A stretch of DNA of 5,958 bases from Clostridiaceae bacterium (GCA_012842645.1 DUSJ01000091.1:1-5958); one strand, 5' to 3'; numbered from the stretch's first letter, positions 1-5,800 are shown. Program-made: numbers and translations. Notes: a model not told the origin generated them from the letters alone.

Positions 1-209
1 TCCACTACTTTTCCCTCGTATGTAATGGTACCTTTGTCTTTCTTATATATCCCGGTCAGTACCTTCATCAGCGTAGATTTGCCGGCACCGTTTTCACCCA
101 TCAACGCATGTACTTCTCCCTTGTACAGTTCGAAGTCAACATTGTTGAGCGCATGTACACCCGGAAATGTCTTGTCAATGCCTTTCATTGTTAATATAAG
201 ATCGCCCAT
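1..209 (-). CDS. Sugar ABC transporter ATP-binding protein, N-terminal part (cut by window edge)
   Basis: This is the ATPase of a CUT2-type (ribose/galactose/xylose class) sugar importer; it would bind the cytoplasmic side of the permease encoded just upstream and hydrolyse ATP to drive uptake. Only the first 69 codons are inside the window. The Walker A motif GENGAGKST is visible at residues 38-46, preceded by the family-typical start [18 protein letters not shown], where the aromatic after the KT contacts the nucleotide base. The ATG at 209 is chosen because an in-frame TGA lies only two codons upstream. A purine-rich AAAGGGG lies about 13 nt before the start and a closer GGTGA also occurs, so the exact SD is uncertain. 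The 49-nt gap to the permease suggests one mRNA. Members of this family (RbsA, MglA, XylG) are usually about 500 aa with two ATPase domains, so most of the gene lies beyond the edge. The sugar cannot be told. Confidence 0.93.
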   Translation of the reverse strand, partial: MGDLILTMKGIDKTFPGVHALNNVDFELYKGEVHALMGENGAGKSTLMKVLTGIYKKDKGTITYEGKVV

Positions 210-258
210 TGTTCACCATTAACCCCTTTACTGGCATTTGATATCATCAAAAGAATTA

Positions 259-1242
259 TTAATACTTCCTTCTCCTGGCCATTACGTCCAGGTATACGGC
301 TGCGATAACAATCAGGCCGGTTATGACAAGCTGATAGTTCTTGTTAAGGCCAATCGCGAGAATGCCTTCCTGCAGGATCGAAATGATCATTACGCCAATA
401 AACGTTCCGCTGATCGATGCAAGGCCGCCGGCCATGGAGGTTCCTCCCATAACGCAGCCGGCAATGGCTTCGTTATTATACTGGTCACCATAACCGGGCT
501 GGACGGTTGTGTACGCAGCCACGAAGAATATAGCCGCGATTCCTGCCATCAGGCCGCAGATGACATAAGCCAGCATCTGCCATTTTTTTACGTTAACGCC
601 TGACAGCCTTACAGCTTCCTTATTGCTGCCTATGCTGAGGAAATATCTTCCTGCTTTTGTTTTGTTCAGAATAATTGAACAGATGATCGCAGCAACAAGC
701 AAAATTATCAGTCCAACCGGTATATATGTATTGCCAGCCTTAACTTTAATAAGATTCCGGTACCAGCCATTTTCTTCTGCCAGCTGCGGCCAGCTGACCG
801 TCTGAGCTTTTGTAAACACCGACGCGACACCTTTGCTCATCTGCATTATGGCCATTGACGTAATAAATGACGGGACATCCCTGTATGCGACAAGATACCC
901 GTTTAGCGTGCCATACAGCGCTCCGATAGCAACGCTTGCAATCAGGCATATCCATAGCGGCCATTTATAATGGGTCAAAAGGTAGCCGGACATGATTGCC
1001 GAGCAGAACATAACCGGACCGATTGAAAAATCGATTCCGCCGGTTGCAATAACAAAGGTAACGCCCAAAGACAGAAAGCCAAGAAAGTATGCATAGTTCA
1101 TTGCACTAAGCAACCTGTTGTAGCTTACGAAATTTTTGGCAAACAGTGCGAAGAAACCATACATGACTAATAAAACGAGACACAGGACGATTCGATTGAA
1201 ACCAATTTTCCTTACTAACGGGTTTTGCTTGATCCGGTACAC
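259..1242 (-). CDS. Sugar ABC transporter permease, RbsC/MglC type (BPD_transp_2 family)
   Basis: This integral membrane subunit forms the translocation path of a CUT2 sugar importer. The 327 residues are strongly hydrophobic, with about eight to ten membrane segments, including ones near residues 17-36, 52-67, 97-118, 175-193, 224-244 and 303-320. The family signature GGIDFSIG is at 69-75 and its flank, the cytoplasmic coupling loop with GR-Y and GSNKEAVRLSGV lies at 198-216, and EAIAGCVMGGTSMAGG at 258-273. Length matches the family (about 310-350 aa). The start is GTG at 1242, supported by a perfect AGGAGG at 1249-1254 with 6-nt spacing. The gene precedes the ATPase, the reverse of the common binding-protein/ATPase/permease order. 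No substrate-binding protein lies upstream, since the next gene there encodes a c-di-GMP enzyme behind a terminator. The binding protein may be downstream, outside the window. Substrate unknown. Confidence 0.93.
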   Translation of the reverse strand: MYRIKQNPLVRKIGFNRIVLCLVLLVMYGFFALFAKNFVSYNRLLSAMNYAYFLGFLSLGVTFVIATGGIDFSIGPVMFCSAIMSGYLLTHYKWPLWICLIASVAIGALYGTLNGYLVAYRDVPSFITSMAIMQMSKGVASVFTKAQTVSWPQLAEENGWYRNLIKVKAGNTYIPVGLIILLVAAIICSIILNKTKAGRYFLSIGSNKEAVRLSGVNVKKWQMLAYVICGLMAGIAAIFFVAAYTTVQPGYGDQYNNEAIAGCVMGGTSMAGGLASISGTFIGVMIISILQEGILAIGLNKNYQLVITGLIVIAAVYLDVMARRRKY

Positions 1243-1308
1243 GTTTTACCTCCTGCAATTGCTTAAAAGAATATTTTGATTGGAGTTAAAAAATGAAAAA
1301 AGCACTGT

Positions 1309-1337
1309 ATAATACCCTGCTACTATGAATATTAAGA
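1309..1337 (-). promoter_or_regulatory. Possible promoter for the sugar transporter genes
   Basis: Read on the minus strand, TATTAT (1309-1314) is a fair -10 box; 17 bases upstream, TCTTAA (1332-1337) is a poor -35 box. A weak -35 would fit a promoter that needs an activator bound at the direct repeats further upstream (1361-1394). It would leave a leader of about 60 nt before the GTG start. This rests on pattern matching in AT-rich DNA, so other choices are possible. Confidence 0.3.
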
Positions 1338-1360
1338 GAAATGAATTTTAATTGAAATGC

Positions 1361-1394
1361 GAAATCTTATAAAGAAATATTGAAATCTTATAAA
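1361..1394 (-). repeat. Exact 13-bp tandem direct repeat upstream of the transporter promoter; candidate activator site
   Basis: On the plus strand the 13-mer GAAATCTTATAAA occurs exactly at 1361-1373 and again at 1382-1394, a 21-bp period or two helical turns. Read towards the permease it is TTTATAAGATTTC. Additional GAAAT pentamers occur at 1338, 1354 and 1374, so this motif is dense in the spacer. Direct half-sites two turns apart on one face of the helix, roughly 60-90 bp before the proposed start of transcription, resemble sites for AraC-type activators or response regulators, which often control sugar uptake operons in Clostridia. The repeats are directly visible; their function is inferred, and no regulator gene lies in the window to pair with them. 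Confidence 0.5.
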
Positions 1395-1412
1395 TAAAAA
1401 TCCTATTAAATT

Positions 1413-1456
1413 AAAAAAACCCTCCCTGGCGGAAAGGTCTTTGCCTTCCGGGCCAG
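1413..1456 (-). terminator. Intrinsic terminator after the GGDEF-EAL gene
   Basis: On the minus strand, CTGGCCCGGAAGG (1444-1456) pairs with CCTTTCCGCCAG (1426-1437) across the 6-nt loop CAAAGA, with small bulges. GGAGGG follows and then seven T (1413-1419). It begins about 32 nt after the stop codon of the c-di-GMP gene and separates it from the transporter unit. The T-tract starts six bases after the stem, which is slightly loose. A competing hairpin (1450-1465) shares part of the upstream arm. Confidence 0.65.
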
Positions 1457-1487
1457 TTCAGGCCCTCATGTACGAAGCTGCCGGAAG

Positions 1488-3500
1488 TCATGCCCGCTTG
1501 CATTCGTTATAAAATTTCAGCACATCATTTTCGGGCAGCGGTTTGCTGAAAAGATACCCCTGGATCTTATGGCAGCCGTTTTCTTTAAGGAAATCCATCT
1601 GCTTCTGTTCTTCCACGCCCTCAGCTATGACAGTAAGCCCCAGGTTCTGCCCCAGCTTTACTATCATGCCCGTAAGGCTGGCACTCTCAGTATCCGAGAG
1701 GATACCATCCACAAAACATTTGTCTATTTTCAGGGTATCGATTGGAAGCTGCCTCAGGTAGCTCAGCGAGGAATATCCTTTGCCGAAGTCATCGAGGGCT
1801 ATCCTTACCCCAAGCTTTTTCAGCTTGCGGAGGATTAAGCTGATGACATTGAACGATTCCATTAGGATGGACTCGGTAATCTCCAGTTCCAGGCAATCGG
1901 GAGCTATGCCCTCCGAGTACAGGGTCTCCTCCACAATATCCACAAAATCATCCTGCAGCAGCTGGAAGATCGAAACGTTTACGGCAACCGTCACGTCTTC
2001 GTTTCCTGTTGCATGGATCTTTTTCAGGAACGAGCAGGCTTTCTGAAGCACCCATTTGCCTATGGGATTTATCAGGCGGGTTTCTTCCGCTACGCTTATA
2101 AAACTTAATGGCGGTACGAACCCAAGCTCCCTGTTATGCCAGCGCAGCAGCGCTTCAAAACCCGTGATGTCACCCGTCGTCGCATCCACCTGGGGCTGAT
2201 AGTACAAATCAAGCTCATTGTTTTCGATGGCGTTGCGAAGATGCTTTTCAATAAGCATCCTCTGTTTTATCTTCTCGTGCATTTCATCGCTGAAAAGCAC
2301 ATAGCAGTTCTTACCCGCATCCTTTGCCTTATACAGGGCGATGTCAGCGTTTTTGATCAGTTCGTCAATGCTGTTGCCATTGGCCGGGCAGGTGGCAATG
2401 CCTACGCTCACGGTAATGCAGACAGTATTTTCTTCTATCTCTATAGGTTCATTGAAGTTTCTTTCTATTTCCTGGGCGTATCGGAACACTTCATCTATCC
2501 TGTCATAAAAAGTGAACAGGACAAATTCATCCCCTCCCAGCCTGTATATCTTGCTGCCCTGGTCTTTGAAAATGGATGTAAGCCTTTCACCCATTTTTTT
2601 GATAAGAATGTCACCGAAGGAATGGCCCATTGAATCATTTATAAACTTGAAATTGTCGGAATCTATAATAAACAGCGCAGCGGTCTTTCCGGGCGAAGCA
2701 GTGATCTGCTTCTCAAAGTCCTCGTACAGGGCCAGCCTGTTCGGAAGCCCTGTAAGGGTATCATGGTATGCGTATTCCCTTAACCGTGCTTCATTTTTCT
2801 TTATTTCGGTTATATCATTGAATATTGTAATAAAGTAATTTTTCTTCGGCGAATAAGCGCTGACATAAACCCATTTGTCAAAAGCGGCAGTGTAATTTTC
2901 AAAAGCCGCAGGCTCACCGGTCAATGCAACTTTGCCATAGATGCTGACCCAGTCGGTTTCTTCCTTCACCCGGCTTTCTATTTCTTCACTGTACCTTTTC
3001 CCTATGATTTCCTCCCTCGGGATTCCGGTGAATTTCTCAAAGGCAGGATTGACGTCTACAAATTCATAATCGCATGGCTTTCCGTTCTCATCGAGTATTA
3101 TCCTGTGCAATGCGTACGCGTCAAGCATTTTATCTATGATCGCTTTATTGAAATTTTCAGATTCAGCCAGCCTTTTGTTCGTTCTTTCCAGTTCATCGAA
3201 ACTTTTCTTTAGTTTATTGCTGGCTTCGCTGATCACCCTCAGGGCTAAGAAAACCATGACAAATATCAGCAGGGCCGATGCCAAAACATATATTACGCCT
3301 TTTATGGAGCTTAAGAATGCATAAAGTTCCTTGTCGTTTGCCCAGAGAGCCAGCAGCCTGTCCGAAAAGATAATCCAGCATATGCCAAGGACTGTGTAAA
3401 CGCAGGCAATAATAAGCGCAGTTCTCAATGGCATATGCTTTTCAACCGCTCTGAAAAGGTCGAATTGTCTTATACGTTTACCGTGCTTCCTGTGCTTCAT
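1488..3500 (-). CDS. Membrane PAS-GGDEF-EAL protein (cyclic di-GMP synthase/phosphodiesterase)
   Basis: This 670-aa inner-membrane signalling protein controls cyclic di-GMP. Two membrane helices (about 27-47 and 68-89) flank a short outside loop containing SDRLLALWANDKEL, an arrangement common at the N-terminus of such sensors. A short coiled linker (about 91-115) and a PAS domain (about 116-233, ending in FNDITEIKKNE) follow. The GGDEF domain (about 240-405) keeps GGDEF at 322-326 and the metal-site Asp in IIDSDNFKFIND (280-289). No RxxD inhibitory site precedes GGDEF; that position reads DQGS. The EAL domain (about 415-665) keeps E449 of EAL, N508, E540 of ELEITE, D570-D571 of DDFGKGYSSL, K591, E627 of EGVE and Q647, so hydrolysis of c-di-GMP to pGpG is likely. 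The ATG at 3500 is the first possible in-frame start, with GAGGT 10 nt upstream. It appears monocistronic. Which activity dominates in vivo cannot be read from sequence. Confidence 0.96.
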   Translation of the reverse strand: MKHRKHGKRIRQFDLFRAVEKHMPLRTALIIACVYTVLGICWIIFSDRLLALWANDKELYAFLSSIKGVIYVLASALLIFVMVFLALRVISEASNKLKKSFDELERTNKRLAESENFNKAIIDKMLDAYALHRIILDENGKPCDYEFVDVNPAFEKFTGIPREEIIGKRYSEEIESRVKEETDWVSIYGKVALTGEPAAFENYTAAFDKWVYVSAYSPKKNYFITIFNDITEIKKNEARLREYAYHDTLTGLPNRLALYEDFEKQITASPGKTAALFIIDSDNFKFINDSMGHSFGDILIKKMGERLTSIFKDQGSKIYRLGGDEFVLFTFYDRIDEVFRYAQEIERNFNEPIEIEENTVCITVSVGIATCPANGNSIDELIKNADIALYKAKDAGKNCYVLFSDEMHEKIKQRMLIEKHLRNAIENNELDLYYQPQVDATTGDITGFEALLRWHNRELGFVPPLSFISVAEETRLINPIGKWVLQKACSFLKKIHATGNEDVTVAVNVSIFQLLQDDFVDIVEETLYSEGIAPDCLELEITESILMESFNVISLILRKLKKLGVRIALDDFGKGYSSLSYLRQLPIDTLKIDKCFVDGILSDTESASLTGMIVKLGQNLGLTVIAEGVEEQKQMDFLKENGCHKIQGYLFSKPLPENDVLKFYNECKRA

Positions 3501-3576
3501 AAATTTTGCTACCTCGTTAAATGCACCTCCTGGGTTCGTGTCGCTTCTATGGGAAACCCATGATGCAGTTTATTGA

Positions 3577-3606
3577 TATTTACCCTGATATAAAGAACAT
3601 TAACAA
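3577..3606 (-). promoter_or_regulatory. Weak candidate promoter for the GGDEF-EAL gene
   Basis: On the minus strand TTGTTA (3601-3606) and TAAATA (3577-3582) are separated by 18 bp. This would give a leader of about 70 nt that contains the palindrome at 3549-3561 and an upstream AGGAGGTG (3524-3531) too far from the ATG to serve it directly. The whole 3501-3742 spacer is AT rich, so this match could be chance. The rest of that spacer holds the divergent promoter/operator described separately. Confidence 0.25.
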
Positions 3607-3639
3607 TAAATGTATTTATATTTGTACATTCATAAGTAA

Positions 3640-3668
3640 TGGATTGTTTCTGCAAATTATGGTAAAAT
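3640..3668 (+). promoter_or_regulatory. Extended -10 promoter of the gntR remnant
   Basis: TAAAAT (3663-3668) is preceded by TGG, giving the TGn extended -10 form, and sits 17 bp after a poor -35 TGGATT (3640-3645). Transcription would start near 3675, inside the palindrome at 3672-3693, which supports a repressible promoter. It faces away from the GGDEF-EAL gene and would now read into the truncated regulator and the membrane-protein remnant. Confidence 0.45.
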
Positions 3669-3671
3669 TAT

Positions 3672-3693
3672 TGTGGTATCTGGTTGTACCACA
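3672..3693 (+). promoter_or_regulatory. Palindromic operator resembling GntR/FadR-family sites
   Basis: Perfect 7-bp arms TGTGGTA (3672-3678) and TACCACA (3687-3693) flank 8 bases. Overlapping them is a second, tighter palindrome TGGT-TGT-ACCA (3681-3691), the shape of FadR-subfamily GntR operators (the TGGTnnnACCA theme of LldR/PdhR-type sites). It covers the predicted transcription start and lies 50-70 bp before the start codon of a truncated GntR regulator, so it is most simply that regulator's autorepression site. The palindrome is seen; the binding protein is inferred. Confidence 0.55.
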
Positions 3694-3742
3694 GGCTTAT
3701 TGAGAAGAAAAGCCGATCATGGCGTCGGGGAGAGGAAATAGT

Positions 3743-3856
3743 ATGGATTACGACTTTAAAACATTGAAGGCAGACACCCTGAAAGAATTGTTTGTCAGGG
3801 AAATAGAGGCTAAGATCATCTCCGGAGCGCTGAAACCCGGAGACGGCTGTTTTTAA
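3743..3856 (+). pseudogene. GntR-family regulator, N-terminal fragment
   Basis: The 37 codons begin MDYDFKTLKADTLKELF and continue to ISGALKPGD, which matches the first helix and turn of the winged helix-turn-helix of FadR-type GntR regulators (usual pattern: LKPGDRLPSERELA). Directly after KPGD the reading changes to GCF and a TAA stop, so the recognition helix and the whole effector-binding domain are missing (family length about 220-250 aa). The ATG at 3743 has a good GGGGAGAGG SD with about 7-nt spacing; an in-frame ATG at 3719 is possible but has a poorer site. The bases after GGAGAC read GGCTG where GAC-CGG-CTG would encode the expected D-R-L, suggesting one lost C close to the point where homology ends. 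A promoter and palindromic operator upstream look intact. The fragment cannot bind DNA in the usual way. Confidence 0.72.
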
Positions 3857-4316
3857 ACTGGATTTCCGGTTCATATGGCCATTCTTCAAAATGTTCACCC
3901 GGGAAAGGTTTATCCAGTTCCTGGTGTACATCCCGATATTCGCGCTGTTCTTCCTTTTGAACAACGCCAAGATATTCGGGCATATGAGACAGGAGAGGGC
4001 ATCCGGCAACTCCGTTTCCTCGCTTATGATCTGCTGGCTGAAGAACGCATTCGTTATGGCGGGCGGGGTTTTCCTGATGGTGCTTGTAGAGTATATCCCG
4101 TTCTTCCTTGATATCGGGCCGGGAGCTGACCTGCTGTTCAGTTCAACATTCGGCGGGCCGTTCATGTCACTGATGATTCTGTTCATCCCGCAGATCATCC
4201 TGTTCAGTTTCCTGTGTACATATATAAACAGGAAAACAGGGCATGTGTATGTAAGCGCATTCACAGTCGCCTCACTGGCATGCTGGATAGTAACTGGAGG
4301 CTCGGCCATATTCTGA
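3834..4316 (+). pseudogene. C-terminal membrane part of a larger protein, N-terminus lost
   Basis: An open frame runs from a TGA at 3831-3833 to the TGA at 4314-4316. From about 3843 it reads as protein: ETAVFKLDFRFIWPFFK, then MFTRERF from the ATG at 3891. Four hydrophobic helices follow, at about residues 8-24, 52-73, 91-112 and 119-141 counted from that ATG, with a basic loop (KIFGHMRQER) after the first. The ATG at 3891 has no SD and coding-like sequence continues upstream of it, so it is probably not a true start. The frame overlaps the regulator fragment in the +1 frame, as expected if a deletion fused two genes. The layout reminds me of membrane C-termini of some Firmicutes alpha/beta-hydrolase-like proteins, but no catalytic domain is present and this is only an impression. 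Probably a relic; a hairpin follows 51 nt after the stop. Confidence 0.6.
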
Positions 4317-4367
4317 CCGTGGCACATGATTGATTGGCCTCAACCAAAGTGTTGCCCGGGCACAGCC

Positions 4368-4408
4368 ATAAATCTCAGGGGAACGCGCTGCGCTCCCCTG
4401 AGATTTAT
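4368..4408. terminator. Strong 15-bp hairpin between convergent genes, likely bidirectional terminator
   Basis: ATAAATCTCAGGGGA (4368-4382) and its perfect complement (4394-4408) enclose an 11-nt loop, ACGCGCTGCGC, which can add three more pairs (GCG/CGC). It lies between the plus-strand membrane remnant (ends 4316) and the minus-strand NERD gene (stop at 4471), where a shared terminator is expected. T residues on either side are partly inside the stem and the outside T-tract is short, so the mechanism is less certain than the hairpin itself. A dispersed repeat element is the alternative. Apart from this hairpin I see nothing in 4317-4470. Confidence 0.65.
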
Positions 4409-4470
4409 TTCATCCGCTTCAGCCATGATATCGTTTTAGACGATGAAACCAGATATATCAAATCAACTGG

Positions 4471-5211
4471 TCACAGCAGCCTTACTATCCGGTCAATCTG
4501 GTTTTTGTCAAGCGTGTTTCTGCCCCTGTAATTCCTTATTTTGTCACAAAGGTCTTTCTGCTGGATAGAAGCTATGTACTCGGAATCACCGGTTATGCTG
4601 AGATTGGCATAGTAGTTGGAGAAATACACAAAGCCTGTCACGAAAACATTGATCCCGTTTTCCCTGAGATAGTTGGCGAGAATATGGATCTCCCGTTTCA
4701 ACTGGAAGATGGGATTACGGATAGGATTCGAGTATGGCGTTCCGCCCTGCCCGACTTTTTTCTGTACCCATTTATCTTCGTCGACATGCCCTTCTATGGT
4801 ACCGTTGTAATTCTTGTTTTCAACGATGAATACTCCGTTGCTTCCTATCACGACAAAGTCAAGCTCGGCTTTTTCGCCGTCAACATCAAGTTTTACATTG
4901 GACAATACTTCGTAGGAATCCCTAAGCTTGTCCAGCTCGTGTGAAGCCCTGTTCTCTCCGGAAATGCCGGACTGGTATATTTTGTACTTCGGGTACACGT
5001 ATTTTATTGCCCTTACTGACAGTGATATTGCACCAAGATAAATGATCAGGTTAATTCCGTTAAGGGCCCACACTGACCTTTTGTGGGTGAAAACTTCATA
5101 CCAGCCAATAGCTTCCGGAATGGCAAGGATAGCAAAAACCACCACGATGCACGCCAAAGCTGCCATAAGAATCATTAAGAGTTTCGCTTTTGTCCGTAAA
5201 TCCATTTTCAT
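4471..5211 (-). CDS. Membrane-anchored NERD-domain (nuclease-related) protein
   Basis: A 246-aa protein with two N-terminal membrane helices (about 11-32 and 48-66) and a cytoplasmic NERD domain (about 80-200). NERD domains belong to the restriction-endonuclease-like fold. Here the family marks are all present: GISGENRA (82-89), ELDFVVI with Asp119, FIVENKNYNG with E131-x-K133, and the NPxxNPxxQ run at 162-170. These match the D...ExK metal-site pattern of nucleases, though activity has rarely been shown for stand-alone NERD proteins and the role is unknown. A longer reading could begin at 5232, but the ATG at 5211 is preferred because GGAGGT (5218-5223) lies 6 nt before it. The gene is alone on its strand, with a hairpin terminator downstream and the TPR gene diverging upstream. 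A possible -10 TAATAA with TGG in front lies near 5290-5300, without a good -35. Confidence 0.9.
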   Translation of the reverse strand: MKMDLRTKAKLLMILMAALACIVVVFAILAIPEAIGWYEVFTHKRSVWALNGINLIIYLGAISLSVRAIKYVYPKYKIYQSGISGENRASHELDKLRDSYEVLSNVKLDVDGEKAELDFVVIGSNGVFIVENKNYNGTIEGHVDEDKWVQKKVGQGGTPYSNPIRNPIFQLKREIHILANYLRENGINVFVTGFVYFSNYYANLSITGDSEYIASIQQKDLCDKIRNYRGRNTLDKNQIDRIVRLL

Positions 5212-5361
5212 AAAAGAACCTCCAAACATCAAGCCGCTAAAACTGTCTTCTTAAACTGCTCATATTGATTGCATAGTGCTGCATGTTTATTTTATTACCA
5301 TACTATTGGGACTTGAAAACAGACATTTTTTCCCTTAGAATCATTTAAGCAATATAAACTA

Positions 5362-5390
5362 TTGGCGGCTGGAAATTTTAGTAGTATAAT
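5362..5390 (+). promoter_or_regulatory. Sigma-A promoter of the TPR-like gene
   Basis: TTGGCG (5362-5367) and a consensus TATAAT (5385-5390) are spaced by exactly 17 bp. Transcription would start near 5397, giving a leader of about 30 nt before the ATG at 5427. This is the best promoter match in the window. It lies in the 215-nt spacer between the divergent NERD and TPR-like genes; I see no other clear signal there. Confidence 0.75.
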
Positions 5391-5426
5391 TACGAAAGAG
5401 ATTTTATTTTATGGCAGGGTTTATAT

Positions 5427-5786
5427 ATGTTTACTAAACCATATGAAGTACCCAATTCATTAGTCATGGCTCAGACTTTCCAAAAGGCTCATGACTACAG
5501 TCTTTCGAGAAAACTGTACAAAGAGTTTTTTGACAACAACCCTCATCATCCCCTGAGATTCAAGGCGCTGTTTGAGGTTGCCGATAATCTGTTTTATGAA
5601 AAGAAATACACCGAAGCGCTGAAAGCCTATGAGGATTTCATATCCTATTGCAAAGCTGTAGATAAACCATCATTAAAAGATTTGGGCTGGATTAACGCAT
5701 ATACTGCGCTGGCACACAGCAGGATCAAAAATATCAGTAAAGCCATTCAGGGCAGATCTAAAGCTGAAGTAGCAGTATATCGCTGA
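5427..5786 (+). CDS. Small TPR-like protein
   Basis: The 119-aa product is soluble, helical and rich in aromatic and Ala residues spaced as in tetratricopeptide repeats. Helix pairs fit residues about 11-38 (AQTFQKAHDYSLSRKLYKEF), 43-76 (ALFEVADNLFYEKKYTEALKAYEDF) and a looser third from about 83. The 43-76 unit is closest to a canonical TPR, with the A-x-x-L-x-x-x-x-x-Y-x-x-A-L-x-x-Y pattern. TPRs mediate protein contacts; no partner is visible. The ATG at 5427 follows a modest SD, AGGG, at 7-nt spacing, behind a strong promoter. The last 11 residues (GRSKAEVAVYR) do not look like a continued helix. One frame over, the DNA reads ADLKLK, a TAG stop, then QYIAEEEQ and a TAA, so the C-terminus may have been altered by a frameshift near 5750. 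A terminator follows 14 nt after the stop. Confidence 0.78.
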   Translation: MFTKPYEVPNSLVMAQTFQKAHDYSLSRKLYKEFFDNNPHHPLRFKALFEVADNLFYEKKYTEALKAYEDFISYCKAVDKPSLKDLGWINAYTALAHSRIKNISKAIQGRSKAEVAVYR

Positions 5787-5800
5787 GGAAGAGCAATAAG

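Noticed and set aside
1298..1320. Plus-strand TGTATAAT as a promoter
   Set aside because: No -35 at a suitable spacing, and nothing on the plus strand downstream to express; it is the complement of the candidate minus-strand -10.
2136..2633. A 165-codon plus-strand open frame inside the GGDEF-EAL gene
   Set aside because: It is antisense to well-conserved GGDEF/EAL coding sequence and has no recognisable domain or SD.
3852..3858. TTTAAAC, a classic -1 slippery heptamer at the regulator/membrane-protein junction
   Set aside because: The codons UUA-AAC required in the zero frame are in neither the regulator frame nor one that leads from it; the needed shift is +1.
3668..4327. A 219-codon minus-strand open frame
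   Set aside because: It covers both the regulator fragment and the membrane remnant in antisense, lacks family features or an SD, and is Ser/Asn/Ile-rich in the way of a shadow frame.
4328..4438. A 36-residue open frame from the ATG at 4328 through the hairpin
   Set aside because: It has no SD, and half of it is the terminator palindrome.
5411..5437. Possible eight-codon leader peptide (ATG at 5411, reading MAGFIYVY) overlapping the start of the TPR-like gene
   Set aside because: It has no SD, does not resemble an attenuator peptide, and no leader hairpins follow it.
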